Assembly (NCBI RefSeq): GCF_016466415.2
Contig: NZ_CP066771.1
Coordinates: 124,001-188,000, forward strand
Direction: 5' to 3'
DNA from: Ralstonia pickettii
GTDB lineage: Bacteria > Pseudomonadota > Gammaproteobacteria > Burkholderiales > Burkholderiaceae
DNA length: 64,000 nt
Shown: positions 16,722 to 27,925 of the stretch, in pieces
How the letters are laid out: each line of letters opens with the position of its first letter
How positions within the stretch are numbered: the first letter of the stretch is position 1
Position numbers and translations under genes: made by a program
Notes under the pieces: generated by a model
Seen by the model: only the letters and a program-made list of their open reading frames with translations
The model's database searches: none
What the model was told of the DNA's origin: nothing

Positions 16722-17663
16722 TCAGTACCCTCGTTGCAGATCGACGATGCCGGCAATCGGCTCGCCTGCTTCCAGCGCTCGGATCTTGCGCGCGATCTGG
16801 GCAATGCTGACCTCGCGCAGCGTCAGCGCCGAAATGTGCGGCGTGATGTGGATGCGCGGTTCGGTCCAGAAAGGGTGGTCGGCGGGCAGCGGCTCGGTGC
16901 GGAATACGTCGAGCGCGGCGCCGGCAATGTGGCCGCTGCGCACGGCGGCCAGCAGGTCGTCTTCCACGACATGCTTACCGCGCGCCACGTTGACGACGAA
17001 TGCGCCCGGTGCGAGTTGCGCGAGCAGTTTCGCGTCGATCACGTTTTCGGTGTCTGCCGTCAGCGGCAGCACGTTCACCAGCACGCGCGTGCCGGCGAGG
17101 AAGCCGGGCAGGGCATCGCTGCCTGAGCGGCAATCTACGCCCTCGACGTGCTTGGCGGAGCGGCTCCAGCCGCGCACCGGAAAGCCGAAGCCCGCCAGCG
17201 TCCTGGCGATGTGCGTACCGAGCACGCCGAGGCCCAGCACGCCGACGACAAACTCATCGCGGTTGAACGGCTTGAGGAAGCGCCACATCTTCGCTTGCTG
17301 CTGGCGCTCGTATTCATCGAGCCGGCGGAAGAAGCGCAGGACGGCGTGCGTGACGTATTCGCCCATCTGCGCGGCCATGCCGGCGTCGTCCAGCCGCACG
17401 ATCGGCAGGCCTTCGAGGATGGCATCGGGCGCTTGCGCACGCAGGCCCAGGATGGCATCGACGCCCGCGCCGAGGTTGAACACGGCGCGCAAATCGCGGC
17501 GATCGCGCAGCATGTCGGCGGGCGGCTGCCAGACCACGGCGTAGTCGGCGTCCTGCACTGCGCCTTGCTCCCACACCGACAGGCGTGCCTCAGGAAGTGC
17601 CTGCGCGAAACCGTCGAGCCAGGGTTGGGGCTTGCCGTCGGGCGTGTAGATCTGGATGTGCAT
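16722..17663 (-). CDS. ghrA: Glyoxylate/hydroxypyruvate reductase A-type 2-hydroxyacid dehydrogenase
   Basis: 313-residue NAD(P)H-dependent D-2-hydroxyacid dehydrogenase, close to the length of E. coli GhrA (312). The dinucleotide motif is VLGLGVLGTHIA (about 138-149). The catalytic Arg is in NVARGKHV, the acid in DVFRTEPLP, and the His in ITPHISA. It is the first gene after the LiuR palindrome at 17689-17704, 26 bases from its start. Link to leucine or terpene breakdown is not obvious; it may recycle 2-keto or 2-hydroxy acids. ATG 17663 is preferred to a TTG at 17678, which would add five residues. Confidence 0.85.
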   Translation of the reverse strand: MHIQIYTPDGKPQPWLDGFAQALPEARLSVWEQGAVQDADYAVVWQPPADMLRDRRDLRAVFNLGAGVDAILGLRAQAPDAILEGLPIVRLDDAGMAAQMGEYVTHAVLRFFRRLDEYERQQQAKMWRFLKPFNRDEFVVGVLGLGVLGTHIARTLAGFGFPVRGWSRSAKHVEGVDCRSGSDALPGFLAGTRVLVNVLPLTADTENVIDAKLLAQLAPGAFVVNVARGKHVVEDDLLAAVRSGHIAGAALDVFRTEPLPADHPFWTEPRIHITPHISALTLREVSIAQIARKIRALEAGEPIAGIVDLQRGY

Positions 17664-17688
17664 GTGGGGCGACTTCAATGCGGGTGAT

Positions 17689-17704
17689 TGACGTATACGT
17701 CAAG
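17689..17704. promoter_or_regulatory. LiuR-type operator upstream of ghrA-mvaB
   Basis: Perfect 16-bp palindrome TTGACGTATACGTCAA. It fits TTnACGTnnACGTnAA, the same pattern found twice overlapping in the liuA promoter (34530-34551) and again at 35172-35193. It lies 26 bases upstream of the ghrA start and so should control ghrA-mvaB and the genes behind them. Confidence 0.8.
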
Positions 17705-17749
17705 CAGTGTAGCAGGGGCCGCCAAGGCGTGTGGCAGCCCCCTTGGGCT

Positions 17750-19774
<2,025 letters not shown>

Positions 19775-19805
19775 TTGGTGTTTGTCTCCGGTGTTCTGCG
19801 TCTTT

Positions 19806-19820
19806 TGCACTTGTGGTGCA
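19806..19820. promoter_or_regulatory. TGCAC palindrome upstream of liuD
   Basis: TGCACTTGTGGTGCA: 5-bp arms around a 5-base centre, 32 bases before the liuD start. The same sequence with one central change occurs 38 bases before the thiolase start (29877-29891). It could be an operator or an RNA hairpin in the leader. The protein that might bind it is unknown. Confidence 0.4.
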
Positions 19821-19833
19821 TCTCCTGTTTCAT

Positions 19834-20355
19834 CCCCTGCCGGGGCTGAGTCACTTTCTTTGTCTTGCCAAAGAAAGTAACCAAAGAAAGGCGCGCCCGA
19901 GATGGCGACCCCCTCCTTGAATTTTCGTAACCGGGCGGAGACGGGAAAAACTCGCTTCGCTCAGACAGTTTCCCGTCTTGTTTCCGCCCGCTTACGAAAA
20001 TTCAAGGCGCCATCAAGGGCAGGAACGTCAACGGCCAAACCGTTGGGGTGCATGCTCTGTCAGGCGCTTGTTTGTTGCTGTTGCTGTTGCTTGTTGCCGT
20101 TTGCTTCGCTCCGCGTCTTGCCGCGTACCCACCACTGCCTTTGCACTGCGATGGTGTGGCCGTACCTCGCCCTAGATGGCGCCTTGAATTTCTGTTGCAG
20201 AGAGGAAAAAGAGAGGAGGCTGTTTGAGCGAAGCGAGTTTGCCTCCTCTCCCTCTCTGCGACATAAATTCAAGGAATCTTTCGCCATCTCGGGCGCGCCT
20301 TTCTTTGCTTACTTTCTTTGGCAAGACAAAGAAAGTGAGTCGGCCCCGGCAGGGG
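19834..20355. repeat. Structured intergenic element, copy A (522 bp, 75-bp terminal inverted repeats)
   Basis: Non-coding element filling most of the gap between bioB and liuD. The ends 19834-19908 and 20281-20355 are inverted repeats matching at 72 of 75 positions. Inside lie hairpin H1 (19915-20007; 16-bp perfect outer stem), an inner arm pairing 20006-20027 with 20161-20183, and hairpin H2 (20182-20274). The H1 loop CTCGCTTCGCTC (19951-19962) is the exact complement of the H2 loop GAGCGAAGCGAG (20226-20237). A second copy lies at 29948-30472 in the same orientation. Open frames through it are the same junk translation in both copies and lack start signals. It could be a miniature mobile element or a structured RNA/DNA regulator; no transposase is nearby. 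Confidence 0.9.
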
Positions 20356-20412
20356 ACGAAAGGGAGGCAGACCACCAACACAAAAAACAAAAACCACCTC
20401 CCACAAAACCCA

Positions 20413-21495
20413 TCAGTCCGCAGGCGTAATGTCGATATGGCAATGCGACGAATGCGAGTGCGAAGCATCAGCGCTTTGATGCAGATGATCCTGCACGTCC
20501 ACCCGCATCCCCAACCGCGCCAGCAGCTTCCGATCCGCATCCGCCTCCGGGTTGTCCGTCGTCAGCAGCTTCTCGCCATAGAAGATCGAGTTGGCACCCG
20601 CCATGAAGCACAGCGCCTGCAAGGCATCGCCCATCGCCTCGCGGCCAGCGGAGAGCCGCACCATCGCCTTGGGCATCGTGATCCGCGCTACGGCAATCGT
20701 GCGCACGAAATCAAACGGGTCCAGTTCTTCGTTGCCCGCCAGCGGCGTGCCTTCCACCTTCACCAGGTTGTTGATGGGCACCGAGTCCGGATACGGCTCC
20801 ATATTCGCCAATTCGGCGATCAGGCCCGCGCGCTCGTGCACCGATTCCCCCAGCCCGACGATGCCGCCGCAGCACACGTTGATGCCGGCGTCACGCACGT
20901 GCTCGAGCGTATCGAGCCGGTCCTGGTACGTGCGCGTGGTGATGATCTCGCCGTAGAACTCGGGGGCGGTGTCGAGGTTGTGGTTGTAGTAATCCAGGCC
21001 CGCCTCCTTCAACTGCGCAGCCTGTTCCTGCTTGAGCATGCCGAGTGTCACGCACGTCTCCAGCCCCATCGCCTTCACGCCGCGCACCATGTCGGCCACG
21101 GCGTCGAGCTGATGCGGCTTGGGGTTGCGCCAGGCGGCGCCCATGCAGAAGCGGCTCGCGCCGTTTTGCTTGGCGCGCGAGGCGGCTTCCAGCACTTCGT
21201 CAATCGGCATCAGCTTTTCAGCCTCGACACCGGTGTCGTAGCGCGCCGATTGCGGGCAGTACGAGCAGTCTTCGGGGCAGCCGCCGGTCTTGATGGACAG
21301 CAGGGTCGAGAGCTGCACGGCATTCGCATCAAAGTTGGCGCGGTGCACCTGCTGCGCCTGGAACAGCAGGTCGTTGAACGGCAGCGCGAACAGCGCTTCG
21401 ATGGCTTCGCGGCTCCAGCGGGCGTTGGGATTCTGCCCGGGCGTGGGCGGCACCTTGGCGGCGTTCGGCACGAAGTTGAGCGGAGTGGATTGCAT
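20413..21495 (-). CDS. bioB: Biotin synthase
   Basis: 360-residue radical-SAM enzyme converting dethiobiotin to biotin. The 4Fe-4S motif is [10 protein letters not shown] (about 66-75); other family segments are [16 protein letters not shown] and GIVGLGES. The C-terminus is a His-rich tail containing [17 protein letters not shown], beyond the usual end of the fold. ATG 21495 follows AAGGAAG. Other biotin genes are absent from the window, so bioB is away from a bio operon. Placement among liu genes fits supply of cofactor to the LiuBD and AtuCF carboxylases. It is 43 bases downstream of liuC. Confidence 0.95.
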   Translation of the reverse strand: MQSTPLNFVPNAAKVPPTPGQNPNARWSREAIEALFALPFNDLLFQAQQVHRANFDANAVQLSTLLSIKTGGCPEDCSYCPQSARYDTGVEAEKLMPIDEVLEAASRAKQNGASRFCMGAAWRNPKPHQLDAVADMVRGVKAMGLETCVTLGMLKQEQAAQLKEAGLDYYNHNLDTAPEFYGEIITTRTYQDRLDTLEHVRDAGINVCCGGIVGLGESVHERAGLIAELANMEPYPDSVPINNLVKVEGTPLAGNEELDPFDFVRTIAVARITMPKAMVRLSAGREAMGDALQALCFMAGANSIFYGEKLLTTDNPEADADRKLLARLGMRVDVQDHLHQSADASHSHSSHCHIDITPAD

Positions 21496-21538
21496 GAGGA
21501 CTTCCTTCGAGTGATGCGTGGTTTCGTTGTTATGCGGG

Positions 21539-22333
21539 TCAGGCCGGCAGCAGCCAGTTCGGCTTGCGCTTGCCCAGGAAACTTTGCACGCCTTCGCGGC
21601 CTTCTTCCGAAGCGCGAATGGCGGCGATGCGTTCAGCGGTGTCGGCCAGCAGGGCGTCGTTGATCGCGGCACCGGACACCTCGCGCACGAGGCGCTTGCT
21701 CTCACGCACGGCGTTCGGGCTGTTGGCGACCAGCGCGGCAGTGATGTCGGCCACCTTCGCGTCAAGGGCATCTGCGCTCACCAGCTCATGCACGAGGCCA
21801 AGGTGATGCGCTTCGGCAGCGGAAAAGCGTTCTGCGGTGATGAAGTAGCGGCGCGATGCCTGCTCGCCCAGCGCGCGGATCACGTATGGGCTGATGGTGG
21901 CCGGGATCAAGCCGAGCTTCGCTTCCGACAGGCAGAAGTTGGCCGTGTCGACAGCGACGACGATGTCGCACGCGGCGACCAGGCCGACGCCGCCGGCATA
22001 CGTGTCGCCCTGCACGCGCGCGATCACAGGCTTGGGACAGGTGTAGATGGCGCGCAGCATCTCGGCCAGGCGCAGGGCGTCGGCGCGGTTTTCGTCATCC
22101 GAGTAGCCGGCCATCTTCTTCATCCAGTTCAGGTCGGCGCCCGCGCAGAACGCAGGGCCGTTGCCGGACAGGACGATGGCGCGCACGCTTGGCTCGGCTG
22201 CCAGCGCGCGGAACGCGCCGGTCAGTTCGGCGATGACCGTTTCGTTGAAGGCGTTGCGCACGTCGGGCCGGTTCAGCGTGAGCGTGGTGACGGCGCCGTG
22301 CTGCGCGAAGTCGAGGGTCTCGAAAGCGTTCAT
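21539..22333 (-). CDS. liuC: Methylglutaconyl-CoA hydratase (LiuC)
   Basis: 264-residue crotonase hydrating 3-methylglutaconyl-CoA to HMG-CoA in leucine breakdown. Oxyanion-hole segments are AFCAGADL (about 61-68) and [10 protein letters not shown] (109-118). A Glu stands at the usual catalytic position (E137 in [10 protein letters not shown]), and the conserved [14 protein letters not shown] run is typical of this subfamily. The ATG at 22333 overlaps the last four bases of the upstream hydrolase gene (ATGA arrangement). It shares the operon with liuB and bioB. Confidence 0.9.
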   Translation of the reverse strand: MNAFETLDFAQHGAVTTLTLNRPDVRNAFNETVIAELTGAFRALAAEPSVRAIVLSGNGPAFCAGADLNWMKKMAGYSDDENRADALRLAEMLRAIYTCPKPVIARVQGDTYAGGVGLVAACDIVVAVDTANFCLSEAKLGLIPATISPYVIRALGEQASRRYFITAERFSAAEAHHLGLVHELVSADALDAKVADITAALVANSPNAVRESKRLVREVSGAAINDALLADTAERIAAIRASEEGREGVQSFLGKRKPNWLLPA

Positions 22334-23268
22334 TCGGGGTCCTTGTTGGTGTCGGCTTTGGGGTCGTCGGCGCCGGAGGTTTCTGCGTTGCCGCCCGGCG
22401 CCTCCGCTTGCACCGGGCCTGCGGGCAGACCGAGTTCGCGCAGGAAGGCGTCGACCTGCGGCAGCCAGATGCGCAACCCCGCGTGGCTTGCGAACATGCC
22501 GTGCGAGTCGCTCTTGAAGTTGCCGAAATCCACCAGCCGGCCTTTGCCGCCGGCAGCGGTGTAGGCGGCGAACATCCTGTCGGGCATCGGCTTGGGCCAG
22601 TAGCTGTCGTTGTCGCCGTAGAACCAGAGCGAAGGGTAGCGTGCCTGGCGGCCGTACGTCTCAAAGGCGCGCACGAGGTTGTCTTCCCAATCGACACAGG
22701 TGTCGTTGCGCAGGCCGCCGGCGAAGTTCACGAGCCCACGCACGCCAGGGTAGGCGATGGTGCCGAAGGCCAGGGTGGTCAGGCCGCCATGCGACTGGCC
22801 CATGACGACGATGCGGTTGCGGTCCACGTACGGCTGCGCGGTCATGTAGTCGAGTGCGGCCACCACGTCTTCGGCCTGGACGATGCCGTTGGCTTCCACG
22901 TTGCAACCGCTGCCGATATACGCGCCGCCGGATTTGGAAAACCCCTGCCGCATCGGAATGGCGACCACATAGCCACGCGCGACCAGCGCCGCAGCCTGCT
23001 CGCTGTAACGGGCACGCGATTGGAATGCGGCCTTGCCGCGCGCCTTGCCATGATTGAGCACGATGAGCGGGAAGGGCCCGTCGCCGGCCGGCTTGTAGAC
23101 GGTCGTCTCCAGCTTGACGGTGAAGATGCCCGCAGACTTGGGCACCTCCACGATGGTCTCGCTGATGCCCGGCGGCGCCGTTTCACTCGCATGCGCGGCC
23201 GCAAGCAGCAGCGCGCAGCCAACGGCTGCCAAGGCGCTGCGCCACGCTCGCGCGGTGTTGCTGTTCAC
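22330..23268 (-). CDS. Exported alpha/beta hydrolase (dienelactone hydrolase / prolyl-oligopeptidase-like)
   Basis: 312-residue serine hydrolase with a signal peptide (hydrophobic run ALAAVGCALLLAAAHAS, cleavage near residue 27), so probably periplasmic. The nucleophile elbow is GQSHGG, and acid and His candidates are in GDNDSYWP and SDSHGMF. The fold is like dienelactone hydrolase or S9 peptidases; the substrate is unknown. GTG 23268 is chosen because AGGGAT precedes it and the signal peptide starts there. Its stop overlaps liuC by four bases and it follows liuB by 29 bases. A secreted hydrolase inside a leucine operon is odd; it might free an ester of a branched acid. Confidence 0.82.
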   Translation of the reverse strand: MNSNTARAWRSALAAVGCALLLAAAHASETAPPGISETIVEVPKSAGIFTVKLETTVYKPAGDGPFPLIVLNHGKARGKAAFQSRARYSEQAAALVARGYVVAIPMRQGFSKSGGAYIGSGCNVEANGIVQAEDVVAALDYMTAQPYVDRNRIVVMGQSHGGLTTLAFGTIAYPGVRGLVNFAGGLRNDTCVDWEDNLVRAFETYGRQARYPSLWFYGDNDSYWPKPMPDRMFAAYTAAGGKGRLVDFGNFKSDSHGMFASHAGLRIWLPQVDAFLRELGLPAGPVQAEAPGGNAETSGADDPKADTNKDPE

Positions 23269-23297
23269 TGCAGATCCCTGTTCGATGGGCGGCCCGC

Positions 23298-24905
23298 TTA
23301 CATGCGGAACACGCCGAAGTTCATGTCGCCGATCGGTGCGTTCAGGCTGGCTGACAGCCCGAGGCCCAGCACGCTGCGCGTGTCGGCAGGGTCGATCACG
23401 CCGTCGTCCCACAGGCGTGCGCTGGCGTAATACGGATGGCCCTGGCGCTCATATTGGTCGCGGATCGGCGCCTTGAAGGCCGCTTCTTCGTCCGCGCTCC
23501 ACTGGCCGCCCTTGGCTTCGATGCCGTCGCGGCGCACGGTGGCGAGCACGCTTGCGGCCTGTTCGCCGCCCATCACGGAGATGCGCGCGTTCGGCCACAT
23601 CCACAGGAAGCGCGGCGAATACGCCCGGCCGCACATGCCGTAATTGCCCGCGCCAAACGAGCCGCCGATGATGACCGTGAACTTGGGCACCTGCGCCGTT
23701 GCCACGGCCGTCACCATTTTCGCGCCGTTCTTGGCGATGCCTTCGTTTTCGTACTTGCGGCCCACCATGAAGCCCGTGATGTTCTGCAGGAACACCAGCG
23801 GGATCTTGCGCTGACAGCACAGCTCGATGAAGTGCGCGCCCTTCAACGCAGCCTCGGAAAACAGAATGCCGTTGTTGGCGATGATGCCGACCGGGTAGCC
23901 CCAGATGCGCGCAAAGCCGCAGACCAGCGTCGTGCCGTAGCGCGCCTTGAATTCGTCAAAGGCGGAATCGTCGACGATGCGGGCGATGACTTCGCGCACG
24001 TCGAACGGCTTGCGCGTGTCGGTCGGGATCACGCCGTAGAGTTCTTCGGCTGCGTAGCGCGGTTCGACCGGCGCATGAATCTGCACCTGCTCCGGCTTGC
24101 GGCGGTTCAGGTGCGCGACGATGCTTCGGGCTTGCGCCAACGCGTGCGAATCGTTGTTGGCGAAGTAATCCGCCACGCCGGACAGCCGCGTATGTACATC
24201 GGCGCCGCCCAGGTCTTCGGCACTCACCACTTCGCCGGTCGCGGCCTTCACCAGCGGCGGGCCTGCCAGGAAGATCGTCCCCTGTTCCTTGACGATGATC
24301 GACTCATCACTCATGGCCGGCACATACGCGCCTCCCGCCGTGCACGAGCCCATCACCACCGCGATCTGTGGAATGCCCTTCGATGACAGGTTGGCCTGGT
24401 TGTAGAAGATGCGGCCGAAGTGGTCGCGGTCGGGAAACACGTCGTCCTGGTTCGGCAGGTTGGCGCCGCCCGAATCGACCAGGTAGACGCAGGGCAGGTG
24501 GTTCTGCTCGGCAATCTCCTGCGCGCGCAGATGCTTCTTCACCGTCATCGGGTAATACGTGCCGCCCTTGACCGTGGCGTCGTTGCAGACGATCACGCAT
24601 TCCTGCCCCGAGATGCGGCCGATGCCGGTGATGATGCCGGCGCCCGGCGCGGCGTCGTCGTACATGCCATACGCCGCCAGTTGCGAGAACTCCAGGAACG
24701 GCGTGCCGGGGTCGAGCAGTTGCTGCACGCGGTCGCGCGGCAGGAGCTTGCCGCGCGCGAGGTGCTTGGCGCGGGCGTCTTCGCCGCCGCCCTGGGCGAT
24801 GCGCGCAACCTTGTCGCGCAAGTCGGCGACGAGCGCGCGCATGGCATCGGCGTTGGCCTTGAAGTCTTCTGCGCGGGGGTTCAGCTTGGTCTCTAGCGTC
24901 GGCAT
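23298..24905 (-). CDS. liuB: Methylcrotonyl-CoA carboxylase carboxyltransferase beta subunit (LiuB)
   Basis: 535-residue carboxyltransferase that moves CO2 from biotinylated LiuD to 3-methylcrotonyl-CoA. Motifs: [37 protein letters not shown] and [20 protein letters not shown], all characteristic of the methylcrotonyl group, with two carboxyltransferase domains. ATG 24905 (PTLETKLNP) fits family starts; the upstream frame overlaps the YchJ-like gene in another phase. liuB and liuD are about 3.5 kb apart here, not adjacent. Confidence 0.93.
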   Translation of the reverse strand: MPTLETKLNPRAEDFKANADAMRALVADLRDKVARIAQGGGEDARAKHLARGKLLPRDRVQQLLDPGTPFLEFSQLAAYGMYDDAAPGAGIITGIGRISGQECVIVCNDATVKGGTYYPMTVKKHLRAQEIAEQNHLPCVYLVDSGGANLPNQDDVFPDRDHFGRIFYNQANLSSKGIPQIAVVMGSCTAGGAYVPAMSDESIIVKEQGTIFLAGPPLVKAATGEVVSAEDLGGADVHTRLSGVADYFANNDSHALAQARSIVAHLNRRKPEQVQIHAPVEPRYAAEELYGVIPTDTRKPFDVREVIARIVDDSAFDEFKARYGTTLVCGFARIWGYPVGIIANNGILFSEAALKGAHFIELCCQRKIPLVFLQNITGFMVGRKYENEGIAKNGAKMVTAVATAQVPKFTVIIGGSFGAGNYGMCGRAYSPRFLWMWPNARISVMGGEQAASVLATVRRDGIEAKGGQWSADEEAAFKAPIRDQYERQGHPYYASARLWDDGVIDPADTRSVLGLGLSASLNAPIGDMNFGVFRM

Positions 24906-24933
24906 GGCAGCAGTGCGGGAAGGTCGGTACGGT

Positions 24934-25374
24934 TCAGTCAGGGAAAGTGCCGTCGACGTACAGCCAACGGCCTTCGGCGGATTCAGCGCCGCTGGCGTCC
25001 AGGCGGACGAAGCGGCTGGTTTCATGCAGGCGATGCGCGCGGCCGCCCACCTTGTAGCGGGCGACGAATTCCACCGTCGCGTGCGTCGCGTCTTGCGGCG
25101 TGTGGCGCTTGACGTCCAGGCCGAGCCAGCGCGTGGCAGCGGCGTCTGCTTCGCTGGTTTCCAGGTCGACGGGGCAGGTGGACGGATGCCACGTGCGCCG
25201 CAGGTACGCCGTGTCGCCCAGCACATAGGCGCTGTAGCGCGAGCGCATCAGTTGCTCAGCGGTGGCCGCCACGGCCTCGCCCGCGTGGAACGGGCCGCAG
25301 CAACGCGCATAGGCGCCGTTGCCGCAGGGGCACGCGTCGGCCGCGCCGATGGGCTGGGTTTGTGCAGCAGGCAT
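24934..25374 (-). CDS. YchJ-like SEC-C metal-binding protein (UPF0225)
   Basis: 146-residue protein of the UPF0225/YchJ group. The N-terminus has a SEC-C-like zinc motif [16 protein letters not shown] (about 15-30), followed by the conserved [16 protein letters not shown] and a cystatin-like fold. The function is unknown. Its ATG overlaps the HAD gene stop by one base and liuB starts 28 bases later, so it is in the same transcript. No clear metabolic reason for its presence. Confidence 0.85.
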   Translation of the reverse strand: MPAAQTQPIGAADACPCGNGAYARCCGPFHAGEAVAATAEQLMRSRYSAYVLGDTAYLRRTWHPSTCPVDLETSEADAAATRWLGLDVKRHTPQDATHATVEFVARYKVGGRAHRLHETSRFVRLDASGAESAEGRWLYVDGTFPD

Positions 25375-26072
25375 CAGGCCAGCAACTCCGGCAGTTCCGG
25401 CAGCTCGCGCATGTCGGTAAACGTGCGCGCCGCGCCAGCGGCGATCAACGGGCCGGGCGCGTTGCGGCCCGCGTATGCCAGCACCGTCATGCCGGCAGCG
25501 TGCCCAGCGGTAACGCCCGTGGGGCTGTCTTCGATCACCAGGCAGCGCGACGGCGATACCCCCAAGCTGCTGGCGGCGAGCAGATACACGTCGGGCGCGG
25601 GCTTGCTGCGCGCGACTTCGGTGGCCGAAAAGATGCGCACGTCCGTCGGCTGGAAATGCTCGATCAGACCGGTGCGATTGAGCTGCAGCTCCACCTTCAT
25701 GCGGTCCGCTCCGGAAGCCACGGCCATCGGCAGGCCGAGCCTGGAGAGCACATCGATGGCGTGCCCGATATACGGCACGGCTTCCACTTCGGCTTCGAGC
25801 AGCACGTTGCGTCGCGCCTGGAAGGTGGACAACCAGTTCGGCGGCAGCGGTGCGCCGCGCATCTCGGCAATCGCATCCAGCTCTTCGCGGATGGCCTTGC
25901 CGAGGAAACGCTGGATGGAATCTTCCAGGCTGATGTCGATGCCAAGCTCGATCAGCATCTCCCAGATCAGCCGGTTGACGATAGGTTCGCTGTCGACCAG
26001 CACGCCGTCGCAATCGAAGAGGATCGCGTCAAAGCGCGGGTGGTTTGAAACAGAGGAGGTCACTGCAGTCAT
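25374..26072 (-). CDS. HAD-superfamily hydrolase (phosphoglycolate phosphatase / beta-phosphoglucomutase-like)
   Basis: 232-residue HAD subfamily IA phosphatase. Motif I is FDCDGVLVDSE (about 19-29), motif II lies in ASGAD, motif III is the Lys of SKPAPDVY, and motif IV is VIEDSPTG. A helical cap sits between motifs I and II. The substrate is not predictable; relatives act on phosphosugars or phosphoglycolate. It follows the isomerase gene by 63 bases and overlaps the YchJ-like gene by one base. Confidence 0.85.
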   Translation of the reverse strand: MTAVTSSVSNHPRFDAILFDCDGVLVDSEPIVNRLIWEMLIELGIDISLEDSIQRFLGKAIREELDAIAEMRGAPLPPNWLSTFQARRNVLLEAEVEAVPYIGHAIDVLSRLGLPMAVASGADRMKVELQLNRTGLIEHFQPTDVRIFSATEVARSKPAPDVYLLAASSLGVSPSRCLVIEDSPTGVTAGHAAGMTVLAYAGRNAPGPLIAAGAARTFTDMRELPELPELLA

Positions 26073-26135
26073 GCGCTCTTCGTTGTTGGTTCGTTGGCGG
26101 CGGTTCGTGCATCTGCCGCCGTTGTGGATGTGGCC

Positions 26136-26741
26136 TTATATGCGTCCGTCGCGCAGCAACGCTTCAATCTGGTCAAAGCGGTCGAAGCCCCAGAACGCCT
26201 CGCCGTCGACGATCACGTAGGGCGAGCCGAACACGCCGCGCGACATCGCCAGGTCGATCTCGGCCTTGAGCTGATCCTTGATCTGCTGGCTGCTTGCGCC
26301 GGCGTTGAGCGCGGCACCGTCGATGCCCATCGCGTCGGCAATCTTCATCACCTCGGTCGGCTCGCCGATATTGATGTCGTCAACGAACAGTGCGCGGTAG
26401 ACGGCCCGCGCGAAGTCGATCGCGCGCTCCCCGCCGTGATGGTCATGCACCCACAGCGTGGCCCGCGCGGCGTATTGCGTGGGCAGCGGGAAGTGCGTCG
26501 GCTTGCGGTATTCAATGCCGTTGAAGCGCGCGGTACGCTCGAAATCGCGCCACGCGTAATCGCCCTTGAGCGGCACCTGCGGCAGCGGGGAGCCGCCGGT
26601 GGTCTTGAAGACCACCCCCAGCAGGATCGGGTGCCATGCCGTCGCCCGGTTGTACCGCTGGGCGAGTTCCTCCACGCGCGTGCTGGCGAAGTAGCCGTAC
26701 GGCGATGAGAAGTCGAAGTAGAAATCGATGGCCCCGTTCAT
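26136..26741 (-). CDS. DsbA-family 2-hydroxychromene-2-carboxylate isomerase-like protein
   Basis: 201-residue thioredoxin-fold protein of the GST-kappa/HCCA-isomerase group. The start IDFYFDFSSPYGYFAS has Ser where thioredoxins have Cys, as in HCCA isomerases that bind glutathione. The C-terminal GVFGSPYVIVDGEAFWG loop with cis-Pro is conserved. In naphthalene degradation such enzymes isomerise hydroxychromene carboxylate; here no aromatic genes are nearby, so the role is open. GGGGAG precedes the ATG. It lies 43 bases after the acyl-CoA dehydrogenase gene. Confidence 0.83.
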   Translation of the reverse strand: MNGAIDFYFDFSSPYGYFASTRVEELAQRYNRATAWHPILLGVVFKTTGGSPLPQVPLKGDYAWRDFERTARFNGIEYRKPTHFPLPTQYAARATLWVHDHHGGERAIDFARAVYRALFVDDINIGEPTEVMKIADAMGIDGAALNAGASSQQIKDQLKAEIDLAMSRGVFGSPYVIVDGEAFWGFDRFDQIEALLRDGRI

Positions 26742-26784
26742 GGTGTGCTCCCCTTGTTGTGCTGCGCCTTCCCCAAAAAAATGC

Positions 26785-27915
26785 CTACGCCAGCGCGCGG
26801 GCGATCAAGATTTTCTGGATATCGCTCGTGCCCTCGTAGATCTGGCACACGCGCACGTCGCGGTAGATGCGCTCCACCGGGAAGTCGCTGACGTAGCCGT
26901 AACCACCGAAGACCTGGATGGCATCGGAGCACACGCGTTCGGCCATCTCGCTGGCGTTGAGCTTGGCCATGGCCGCTTCTTTCAGGCACGGCAGGCCGGC
27001 GTCCTTCAGGCTGGCGGCATGCCAGACCATCTGCCGCGCGACGTCCACACGCGTCGCCATCTCGGCCAGGCGGAACTGCACCGCCTGGTGCGCAAACAGC
27101 GGCTGGCCGAAGCTCTCGCGCTCCTTGGCATACGCCAGCGCTGCCTCAAAGGCCGCACGCGCCATGCCCACGCTCTGCGCGGCAATGCCGATGCGCCCGC
27201 CTTCCAGCCCGGACAGCGCCATCTTGTAGCCCGCGCCTTCTTCGCCCAACAGGCAATCGGCGGGGATGCGGCAGTCTTCGAACACGATCTGCGCCGTGTC
27301 GGACGAGTGCTGGCCGAGTTTGTCTTCGAGTCGCGCGACGATGTAGCCCGGCGTCTTGGTCGGCACCAGGAACGCGCTGATGCCGCGCTTGCCTGCAGCT
27401 TTGTCCGTCACAGCCATGACGATCCCCACGTCGGCATGCTTGCCGCTGGTGATGAACTGCTTCACGCCGTTCAAGACCCAGTGGTCGCCATCGCGCACGG
27501 CCGTGGTGCGCAGCGCCGATGCGTCGGAGCCGACGTGCGGCTCGGTCAGGCAGAACGCGCCGAGCATCTCGCCGCGCGCCAGCGGCACGAGCCACTGCTG
27601 CTTTTGCGCGTCGTTCGCAAACGCCATCAGCATGCTGCACACGGGGCAGTTGTTCACGCTAATGACCGTGGAGGTGCCACCGTCGCCGGCAGCAATCTCT
27701 TCCAGGATCAGCGCCAGCGACAGGTAGTCGAGCCCCGCGCCACCGAGTTCTTCCGGCACAGCCACGCCATAGGCGCCCAGCTCGCCGAGCTGGCGGTGCA
27801 CGTCTTTCGGGAACGTCGCATCGCGGTCCCATGCGGCAGCGTGCGGGGTGATCGCCTCGCGCACGAAGGTGCGGATGGCGTCGCGAATCATCTCTTGCTC
27901 TTGGGTCAGCAGCAT
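26785..27915 (-). CDS. Acyl-CoA dehydrogenase, short-chain (butyryl-CoA) type
   Basis: 376-residue acyl-CoA dehydrogenase. LTEPHVGSDA and NGVKQFITSG are the flavin/substrate signatures. Unlike the three other acyl-CoA dehydrogenases in the window, the catalytic Glu is at the short-chain position (QIYEGTSDI near the C-terminus), while helix G reads LEGGRIGIA. It probably oxidises a short straight or branched acyl-CoA and passes electrons to ETF. ATG 27915 is preceded by a GAGG site. Placed between an SDR and an isomerase gene downstream of thiolase, it looks like part of a short-chain beta-oxidation set. Confidence 0.88.
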   Translation of the reverse strand: MLLTQEQEMIRDAIRTFVREAITPHAAAWDRDATFPKDVHRQLGELGAYGVAVPEELGGAGLDYLSLALILEEIAAGDGGTSTVISVNNCPVCSMLMAFANDAQKQQWLVPLARGEMLGAFCLTEPHVGSDASALRTTAVRDGDHWVLNGVKQFITSGKHADVGIVMAVTDKAAGKRGISAFLVPTKTPGYIVARLEDKLGQHSSDTAQIVFEDCRIPADCLLGEEGAGYKMALSGLEGGRIGIAAQSVGMARAAFEAALAYAKERESFGQPLFAHQAVQFRLAEMATRVDVARQMVWHAASLKDAGLPCLKEAAMAKLNASEMAERVCSDAIQVFGGYGYVSDFPVERIYRDVRVCQIYEGTSDIQKILIARALA

Positions 27916-27925
27916 CGTTCCGGCC

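Noticed and set aside
19902-20429. 175-codon frame inside the structured element, with a similar frame in copy B
   Set aside because: The shared translation reflects shared DNA repeats, not a protein; no ribosome site, odd Cys runs, and frame differences at the ends.
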